DNA from: Pseudomonadota bacterium
GTDB taxonomy: Bacteria; Pseudomonadota; Alphaproteobacteria; Rhizobiales; Rhizobiaceae
NCBI GenBank assembly: GCA_023433855.1
Contig: JAEYTV010000001.1
Span: 1 to 11,371 of the forward strand
Direction of reading: 5' to 3'
Length of the DNA: 11,371 nt
The notes below the pieces were generated by a model. It saw only the letters and a list, made by a program, of their open reading frames with translations, was not told where the DNA came from and did not search any database. Position 1 is the first letter of the stretch, and each line of letters opens with the position of its first letter. A program made the translations under genes and the position numbers. Positions 6,687-11,371 of the stretch are shown piece after piece.

Positions 6687-6807
6687 ATGTCGATCGAACC
6701 TCACCCGCCGCAAGATGCTCGCTCTGGGCGCCGGCAGTGCGGCCTTTCTTTTTGACGCACGGCTCCACGCGGCATCCGCCTCGGTCTTTTTGAAAGGAGA
6801 CATGATC
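6687..6807 (+). pseudogene. Broken Tat signal-peptide leader of the hydrolase
   Basis: An ATG at 6687 has an excellent ribosome site (AAGGAGG at 6671-6677, nine-base gap), but its frame ([13 protein letters not shown]...) stops at 6753-6755 after 22 codons. One base over, in the hydrolase frame, the same DNA reads [20 protein letters not shown] and then [10 protein letters not shown]. That is a textbook twin-arginine signal: TRRKML, a hydrophobic core and an HAASA cleavage site. Removing a single base within 6687-6702 would join the strong start to the Tat signal and on to the hydrolase. The simplest reading is a one-base insertion that disabled the exported form. A sequencing error, or translation from the in-frame ATG at 6532 (GGAGA at 6521-6525), are the alternatives. 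Confidence 0.55.
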
Positions 6808-6820
6808 ATGAGCATGATCA
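6803..6820. repeat. Palindrome covering the hydrolase start codons
   Basis: TGATCATG-AG-CATGATCA is an 8-bp perfect inverted repeat with a two-base centre. It begins right after the ribosome site AAGGAGA (6794-6800) and spans ATG codons at 6808 and 6814. In RNA it could form a short hairpin hiding the start codon; in DNA it could be a dimeric protein site. Confidence 0.4.
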
Positions 6821-7635
6821 CCACCAAAGACGGCACTGGCATCTTCTACAAGGACTGGGGGCCGCGCGACGGAAGGCCTATCGTCTTCTCGCATGGTTGG
6901 CCGCTTTCCTCGGACGCCTGGGACGCGCAGATGTTGTTCTTCGGGATGAAAGGCTACCGGGTCATTGCCCATGACAGACGTGGTCATGGGCGTTCCGACC
7001 AGCCGTGGGACGGCAACAATATGGACCAGTATGCCGACGATCTCGCGGAGTTGATCGAGAAGCTCGACCTGCGCGGCGCAACCCTGGTCGGCCATTCCAC
7101 CGGCGGCGGCGAGGTCGCCCATTATGTCGGCCGGCACGGCCCGCAAAGGGTCGGGAAAGTGGTGCTTGTCGGGGCGGTGCCGCCGCTGATGCTCAGGACC
7201 GCGAACAATCCGAACGGCACTCCGATGGAGGTCTTCGATGCCATCCGCGCGGGCGTGGCGTCCAACCGCTCGCAATTCTATTACGATCTGACCATTCCCT
7301 TCTACGGCTTCAATCGCGATGGCGCGAAACCCAACGAAGGCTTGCGTGAGAGCTTCAGGCTCCAGGGCCTCGCCGGTGGCATCAAGGGCCAATACGACTG
7401 CGTCCGCGAGTTCTCGGAAGTCGACTACACGCCCGATCTCAAGGCAATCGACAAGCCGACGCTGATCGTCCACGGCGACGACGACCAGATCGTGCCGATC
7501 AAGGCATCGGGCGAGCTGTCCGCGAAGCTTGTGCGCGGCTCGACGCTCAAGGTCTACCCGGGCGGCTCGCACGGGCTCGCCCAGGTCGATGCGGACCGGT
7601 TCAACGCCGACCTTCTCGCCTTCCTCCAGACCTGA
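6808..7635 (+). CDS. Alpha/beta hydrolase, non-heme chloroperoxidase-like
   Basis: Serine hydrolase of 275 residues, the normal size for the cofactor-free haloperoxidase/esterase family, acting on esters or as a perhydrolase. Landmarks: [15 protein letters not shown] at the start, oxyanion-loop [10 protein letters not shown] (29-38), the [15 protein letters not shown] block (56-70), nucleophile elbow GHSTGGG with Ser97, acid HGDDDQIVP (probably Asp226), and GGSHGL with His255. All triad residues are present. The preferred ATG 6808 lies eight bases after AAGGAG; ATGs at 6802 and 6814 are alternatives. The frame stays open upstream to 6517 and includes a Tat-like signal that is not connected to its best start, so this copy is probably cytoplasmic unless an ATG at 6532 is used. 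The aldehyde dehydrogenase starts 121 bases later. The physiological substrate is unknown; chloroperoxidase is a family name, not evidence of halogenation. Confidence 0.9.
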   Translation: MSMITTKDGTGIFYKDWGPRDGRPIVFSHGWPLSSDAWDAQMLFFGMKGYRVIAHDRRGHGRSDQPWDGNNMDQYADDLAELIEKLDLRGATLVGHSTGGGEVAHYVGRHGPQRVGKVVLVGAVPPLMLRTANNPNGTPMEVFDAIRAGVASNRSQFYYDLTIPFYGFNRDGAKPNEGLRESFRLQGLAGGIKGQYDCVREFSEVDYTPDLKAIDKPTLIVHGDDDQIVPIKASGELSAKLVRGSTLKVYPGGSHGLAQVDADRFNADLLAFLQT

Positions 7636-7683
7636 AGCCCGCGCCGCCTCGAAGGAACACAAAAACCTCCAAGCTTCCGGCAA

Positions 7684-7739
7684 CGCCCGAACCTGCGGGC
7701 GCGCCTCAGTCAACTCGTGCCTCGGCCAGGGCCAGGCAC
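7684..7739 (+). other. Two small hairpins before the aldehyde dehydrogenase
   Basis: The 121-base hydrolase/dehydrogenase gap contains CGCCCG-N6-CGGGCG (7684-7701) and GTGCCT-N11-AGGCAC (7717-7739), the second ending just before the ribosome site at 7745-7749. Neither is followed by a T-run. They may be mRNA processing or stability elements in a shared transcript, or chance in GC-rich DNA. Confidence 0.25.
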
Positions 7740-7756
7740 CAACCAGGAGTCTCGCC

Positions 7757-9184
7757 ATGAAGGGCGATTTCAAACTGCTCATCGGCGGCCAGGAACGTGA
7801 CGGATCGACCGGCCAAAGCGACGCTGTGATAAACCCCGCGACCGGCGAGACGCTCTGCCGCGTCGCTTACGCCACGATAGCCGATCTCGATGAGACGGTC
7901 GCAACTGCAGTCACCGGCATGCGCGAATGGCAGGGGGTCGTACCCTGGGAACGTGGACGCATCCTGAAACGGGCTGCCGAGATCTTGCGCCGCGACGGTG
8001 AGGCGGCTGCCCTCACCATGACGCTTGAGCAAGGCAAGCCGCTCGCCGAGGCCCGGATCGAAGTCGAGCGTTCGGCCGATTTCCTCGAATGGGGCGGCGA
8101 GCAGGCGCGCCGCATCGCCGACCGCGTGATGTCGGGTCGCACGCGCGGCAGCCGGATCGAGGTCCAGAGCTATCCCATCGGGGTCGTCGCCGCCTTCACC
8201 CCGTGGAACTTCCCGATGGCGCTGGCAGCCAAGAAATTCGCCGGCGCACTCGGTGCGGGGTGCGGGATCATCTGCAAGCCTTCGCAGGAGACCCCAGGAT
8301 CGGTGCTGGTGATGGCTCAGGCCCTGCTTGAGGCTGGCGTCACACCCGGCGCGCTCGCGGTCCTCTTCGGAGATGCCGGCCAGATTTCCGACTATCTGAT
8401 CACCGCACCGGAGATCGCCAAGATCACCTTCACGGGCTCCATTCCGATCGGCAAGCGCCTGGCAGCCGCTGCCGGTTCCCGGATCAAACCGGTGACGATG
8501 GAACTGGGCGGCCATGCCCCCGTCATCGTCTGCGCCGATGCGGATCCCGAATGGGCAGCCGAGATGCTCGTGCGCGCCAAGTTCATGAATGCAGGCCAGA
8601 TCTGCCTGTGCCCGACGCGCTTCTTCGTCGAGGAACCCATTTCCAAGCGCTTCACCGCCCGCTTTGTCGAATTGGCGTGCGCGCTGCGCCTTGGCGACGG
8701 CACCAATCCAGAGACGCAGATGGGGCCCCTCGCCAATGCTCGCCGGCTGGAGGCGATCAGTGGCCTGGTCGAAAATGCCCGCATGGGCGGCGCAACCGTG
8801 CTGACCGGCGGCAAGCGCCGCGGGGATCGTGGCTTCTTTTACGAGCCGACCGTACTCGTCGACGTACCTGACGACGCGGCGATCCTGCACGAGGAGCCGT
8901 TCGGGCCTGTGGCACCCATTCTGCCATTCACCGACGAGGCGGAGATGCTCGCCCGGGCGAACGGCCTCGAGTTTGGGCTCGCCTCCTACATCGTCACCAA
9001 TGACGTTCATCGCGAGCGGCGGCTCACAGCAGCGCTGGAATATGGCGTGGTCGGGGTTAACGGCATGGTCATGCACTACCCCGAGGCCCCGCTTGGCGGT
9101 TGGAAGGAGAGCGGCATCGATACTGAGGGCGGCATCGAGATCCTCGATCCGTACCTGCGCACCAAGCACGTCAGCATTGCGTAG
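7757..9184 (+). CDS. NAD(P)-dependent aldehyde dehydrogenase, succinate-semialdehyde dehydrogenase-like
   Basis: Oxidises an aldehyde to a carboxylate with NAD or NADP in the cytoplasm. The 475-residue product has normal family length and every key site: TPWNFPMA with catalytic Asn151, cofactor-binding Lys174 in CKPSQET, FTGS (225-228) at the nucleotide fold, general base Glu249 in MELGGHAP, nucleophile Cys283 in FMNAGQICLCPTR, and EEPFGP near 379-384. The opening (LLIGGQERDG, INPATGE) and VTPGALAVLFGD resemble the GabD/semialdehyde branch, but specificity (succinate, ketoglutarate or other semialdehyde) cannot be fixed from sequence alone. AGGAG at 7745-7749 supports ATG 7757; an open frame extends upstream but only through the hydrolase end in another phase. 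It heads a tight group with the DUF2721 and lyase genes (17-base gap, then overlap), pointing to one catabolic operon. Confidence 0.93.
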   Translation: MKGDFKLLIGGQERDGSTGQSDAVINPATGETLCRVAYATIADLDETVATAVTGMREWQGVVPWERGRILKRAAEILRRDGEAAALTMTLEQGKPLAEARIEVERSADFLEWGGEQARRIADRVMSGRTRGSRIEVQSYPIGVVAAFTPWNFPMALAAKKFAGALGAGCGIICKPSQETPGSVLVMAQALLEAGVTPGALAVLFGDAGQISDYLITAPEIAKITFTGSIPIGKRLAAAAGSRIKPVTMELGGHAPVIVCADADPEWAAEMLVRAKFMNAGQICLCPTRFFVEEPISKRFTARFVELACALRLGDGTNPETQMGPLANARRLEAISGLVENARMGGATVLTGGKRRGDRGFFYEPTVLVDVPDDAAILHEEPFGPVAPILPFTDEAEMLARANGLEFGLASYIVTNDVHRERRLTAALEYGVVGVNGMVMHYPEAPLGGWKESGIDTEGGIEILDPYLRTKHVSIA

Positions 9185-9201
9185 GCGAAGGTACTCCGGC
9201 G

Positions 9202-9708
9202 ATGCTCAACGATCCTTCCTCACCACTTTCGTTCGTCGCAGGTTCCGCGATCCTCACGAACGCCTGCGCGATCATGCAGAACGGCGCGACCGTCCGTTAC
9301 AATCTCGCCATCACTCAGGGGCGTGACTTCCGGGCCTCGCTGGTCGCGCACGACGAGCGCCTCGCGCAGCAGTACATCGATACCCAGGCAGCGCTTGGGT
9401 TGGCGGAAACGCGGGTTCGCCTGCAACTCCGAGGGCTCGGCCTACTCAACGCAGCGGTCGCCCTGTTCGCGGCGACGACAGTCCTTGGGCTCAGCGGCGC
9501 GTTCCTCGTCCAGGCGCGGCTGTTGCCGGCATTGCCCGTCCGCATCGTCATGCTCGCGGCCAGCGGCGTCGGGCTCGTTCTCCTTCTCGCAGCCACCCTC
9601 ACCTTCTTCCGCGAAAGCGCCTGCGGCCGGGCACTGCTTGTGCTCCACCGCAATCTCGGCACGCCCGTAGCGGAAGACATCACAAGGAGTGCCACCCATG
9701 CCGTGTGA
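9202..9708 (+). CDS. DUF2721-like membrane protein
   Basis: Integral membrane protein of 168 residues with function unknown. The N-terminal PLSFVAGSAILTNACAIMQNG (8-28) matches the characteristic opening of DUF2721 (PF11026) proteins. A polar, probably helical region follows (about 40-78, RDFRASLVAHDERLAQQY...), then two strong membrane helices at about 80-103 and 112-136, and a cytoplasmic tail. There are no enzyme motifs. ATG 9202 has a modest AAGG at 9188-9191. It starts 17 bases after the aldehyde dehydrogenase stop, and its last 11 bases overlap the lyase start, so translational coupling is likely. Its place inside a catabolic operon is unusual; a role in membrane stress, transport or enzyme tethering would be speculation. 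Confidence 0.75.
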   Translation: MLNDPSSPLSFVAGSAILTNACAIMQNGATVRYNLAITQGRDFRASLVAHDERLAQQYIDTQAALGLAETRVRLQLRGLGLLNAAVALFAATTVLGLSGAFLVQARLLPALPVRIVMLAASGVGLVLLLAATLTFFRESACGRALLVLHRNLGTPVAEDITRSATHAV

Positions 9709-11071
9709 GCCCATCGTTCCTCTGACGCTCCTGGACTCTCCCCTTTTTGGCGCCAGTCTGGTCGATGCGGGCATGCGTGACGTCTTCAACTTCCGGAGTT
9801 TCGTGCAACGCTGCGTTGAGTGCGAAGTCGCGCTGGCGCGGGCGCAATCCCGCCTTGGCGTGATCCCGGTGGAAGCCGCCGAGGGTATCGCGGCGACCGC
9901 CCACCGCTTCAGCTTCGACCTGGAGCGGTTACGCCACGACACCGAGATCGTCGGCTATCCCATCCTGCCGCTCGTCGAGCAGTTTGCCGACGCGGCGGGC
10001 GATGCGGGACGCTATCTCCATTGGGGGGCCACTACCCAGGACATCATGGACACGGCGACGATCCTGCAGGTGCGCAACGGGATCGAAGGCATCGAAGCGG
10101 TGCTCGAGGATACGGCCGACGCGCTGCGGCGGCTGGCCGCGCAGCATCGCGACGCGCCGATGGCCGGACGCACCCATCTCCAGCACGCGCTGCCTATCAC
10201 CTTCGGCTACAAGGCCGCCGTCTGGCTTTCGGCGTTCGAGCGCCACCGCGCGCGGCTGGAGCAGCTCAAGCCGCGCGTGCTCGTCGTGGAATTTTCCGGT
10301 GCGTCGGGAACCCTCGCCTCGCTCGGCGAGAACGGCCTCGCCGTCCAGGCGGAGCTCGCCAAGGTGCTCGGCTTGGGCGTGCCCACGATCACCTGGCATT
10401 CCTCACGTGACGGGCTGGCGGAGACCGTCCAGCTGCTTGGCTTGATCACCGGCAGCCTTGCGAAGATCGCGGTCGACATCTCGATCATGATGACAACCGA
10501 GATCGGAGAGGTTGCCGAGCCTTTCGTACGGCACCGCGGGGCGTCCAGCACGATGCCCCAGAAGCGTAATCCGATCTCCTGCGAGCTTATGATCGCCGCA
10601 GCCAAAATGGTTCGTCAGCATGCCGGGCTGATGCTCGATGCGATGGCTCACGATTTCGAACGCGCGACCGGTCCCTGGCACACCGAATGGGCGGCGGTCC
10701 CGGAGAGCTTCGCGCTGACTTCCGGGGCACTCGCCCAGGCAAGTTTCCTGCTCTCAGGGCTCGAGGTTCATCCCGACCGGATGCTGGACAATCTCAGCCT
10801 GTCGCGCGGCCTGATTGTGGCCGAGGCGGTGATGATGGGGCTCGCTCCGATCACCGGGCGCCAGACGGCGCACGACCTCGTCTATGCCGGCTGCCGCGAG
10901 GCGGCCGAGACAGGCAAGTCGCTCTACGAGGTCCTCGCCAAGGTCCCGGCGGTCGCCGCTCCGCTCGGCCTCGCGAGGCTGCGGTCGCTGACCGACCCTG
11001 TCAACTATCTCGGCTCGGCCGGCGCGATGGTGGATCGCGTCCTGCGCGCCTCGCAGGACGCACCGTCGTAG
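9698..11071 (+). CDS. Fumarase/aspartase-superfamily lyase, 3-carboxy-cis,cis-muconate cycloisomerase-like
   Basis: Lyase of 457 residues, as expected for the PcaB/adenylosuccinate lyase branch. The three conserved regions are intact: HWGATTQDIMDTA (108-120), GRTHLQHALPITFG (157-170), and the signature GASSTMPQKRNP (281-292) with the catalytic serine loop. GASGTLASLG (201-210), WHSSRDGL (233-240), GPWHTEWAAVPE and PVNYLGSAGAMVDRVL at the end resemble PcaB, which cyclises 3-carboxymuconate to carboxymuconolactone in protocatechuate breakdown. Against a firm call, TEIVGYPILPLVEQF differs from what I recall of pseudomonad PcaB, and no other pca gene is in the window. A lyase for another N-succinyl or carboxylate substrate is possible. 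ATG 9698 has AAGGAG eight bases upstream and overlaps the DUF2721 stop; a GTG at 9689 is too close to that site. Confidence 0.85.
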   Translation: MPCEPIVPLTLLDSPLFGASLVDAGMRDVFNFRSFVQRCVECEVALARAQSRLGVIPVEAAEGIAATAHRFSFDLERLRHDTEIVGYPILPLVEQFADAAGDAGRYLHWGATTQDIMDTATILQVRNGIEGIEAVLEDTADALRRLAAQHRDAPMAGRTHLQHALPITFGYKAAVWLSAFERHRARLEQLKPRVLVVEFSGASGTLASLGENGLAVQAELAKVLGLGVPTITWHSSRDGLAETVQLLGLITGSLAKIAVDISIMMTTEIGEVAEPFVRHRGASSTMPQKRNPISCELMIAAAKMVRQHAGLMLDAMAHDFERATGPWHTEWAAVPESFALTSGALAQASFLLSGLEVHPDRMLDNLSLSRGLIVAEAVMMGLAPITGRQTAHDLVYAGCREAAETGKSLYEVLAKVPAVAAPLGLARLRSLTDPVNYLGSAGAMVDRVLRASQDAPS

Positions 11072-11112
11072 GAATAGGCAAGAATGGCCGAGGAACCGGC
11101 AACACGGCTCCG

Positions 11113-11124
11113 GATCGGTCGATC
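11113..11124. promoter_or_regulatory. Small dyad before the second SDR
   Basis: GATCG-GT-CGATC lies in the 96-base gap between the lyase stop and the SDR start. It could be an operator for a separate promoter, but it is short and may be chance. No promoter elements are clear. Confidence 0.2.
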
Positions 11125-11167
11125 ATAGTGCGGATAACCCAACCACCAACCAAACATGGAGCTTTCG

Positions 11168-11371
11168 ATGACCACCATTTCGATCGTTACCGGCGCCAAC
11201 CGGGGCCTCGGCCGCAACACGGCCATCAGCATCGCCCGCCACGGCGGCGACGTGATTTTCACCTATCGCAACGGCGCCGACCAGGCCCGCGAAGTCGTCG
11301 CAGAGATCGAGGCGCTCGGTCGCAAAGCGGTCGCTATCCGGCTCGACGTCGCCGACGTCTCGGCCTTCGCT
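11168..11371 (+). CDS. SDR-family oxidoreductase, partial at window edge
   Basis: First 68 codons of a short-chain dehydrogenase/reductase; the gene continues beyond the window. The Rossmann start is intact and catalytic in style: ISIVTGANRGLGRNTAISIA (4-23) carries a perfect TGxxxGxG motif. It is followed by GGDVIFTYRNG, where no acidic residue ends beta-2 and an arginine follows, hinting at NADPH preference, and by AIRLDVADVSAF with the conserved LDV aspartate. The catalytic SYK residues are out of view. ATG 11168 is supported by GGAG at 11158-11161, six bases upstream. The 96-base gap after the lyase allows either the same operon or a new promoter. Its intact cofactor motif contrasts with the degenerate SDR at 4267. 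Confidence 0.88.
   Translation, partial: MTTISIVTGANRGLGRNTAISIARHGGDVIFTYRNGADQAREVVAEIEALGRKAVAIRLDVADVSAFA

Noticed and set aside
6687..6702. Programmed +1 frameshift joining ATG 6687 to the Tat signal
   Set aside because: The bases around the junction (GAACCTCACC) are not a recognised +1 slippery site, so a simple mutation or sequence error is more likely.
6532..6807. Extended N-terminus of the hydrolase from ATG 6532
   Set aside because: The in-frame ATG has a fair ribosome site, but the first 55 residues do not look protein-like, run through a strong hairpin, and would bury the Tat signal deep in the chain. Kept only as an alternative.
6685..7782. Minus-strand open frame of 365 codons
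   Set aside because: It is antisense to the hydrolase, which has a complete catalytic triad; long antisense frames are common in GC-rich genes.
7706..9169. Minus-strand open frame of 487 codons
   Set aside because: It is antisense to the aldehyde dehydrogenase with all active-site motifs on the plus strand; the minus-strand product shows no domain.
1..11371. CRISPR arrays, tRNA/rRNA genes, insertion sequences, integrases
   Set aside because: No regularly spaced repeats, no RNA gene sequence and no transposase or recombinase motifs were seen on either strand.

Overview
The window looks like chromosome or large-replicon DNA from an alphaproteobacterium, probably of the Rhizobiales. The grounds are a GC-rich coding style, dense LysR/SDR/aromatic-acid gene content, and a small exported protein with rhizobial-type features (an internal FTGSI block and YYxGA repeats). 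This is inferred from gene style only. The first gene, a peroxiredoxin, is visibly more AT-rich than the catabolic genes at the right end.

Layout. (1) Positions 80-703 hold a 1-Cys (Prx6-type) peroxiredoxin, followed by about 500 bp with no convincing gene. (2) Positions 1214-1477 encode a small secreted protein. It converges on a minus-strand MFS transporter (1602-2927), and a perfect 33-bp palindrome lies between the two stops. (3) Upstream of the transporter, on the same strand, is a LysR regulator (3183-4100). A LysR-type T-N11-A dyad sits just upstream of its start, in the divergent region it shares with the next block. (4) Positions 4267-6307 form a compact plus-strand group: a degenerate SDR-fold protein lacking the usual catalytic and cofactor residues and the C-terminal tail, a DUF427 protein, and a second LysR regulator. 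(5) After about 500 bp of leader-like DNA comes a chloroperoxidase-like alpha/beta hydrolase (from 6808). Its leader contains a Tat-signal-like peptide that is out of frame with the best-placed upstream start codon. (6) A likely operon follows: aldehyde dehydrogenase (7757-9184), DUF2721-type membrane protein (9202-9708), a fumarase/aspartase-superfamily lyase resembling 3-carboxy-cis,cis-muconate cycloisomerase (9698-11071), and the start of an intact SDR that runs off the window (11168 onward).

How they may work together. The right half reads as a catabolic module: hydrolase, aldehyde dehydrogenase, lyase and dehydrogenase, with an aromatic-acid-type importer and two LysR regulators on the left. 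No complete known pathway can be assembled. The lyase is not accompanied by other protocatechuate-branch genes within the window, so its substrate is open. No RNA genes, CRISPR arrays, insertion sequences or integrases were recognised.
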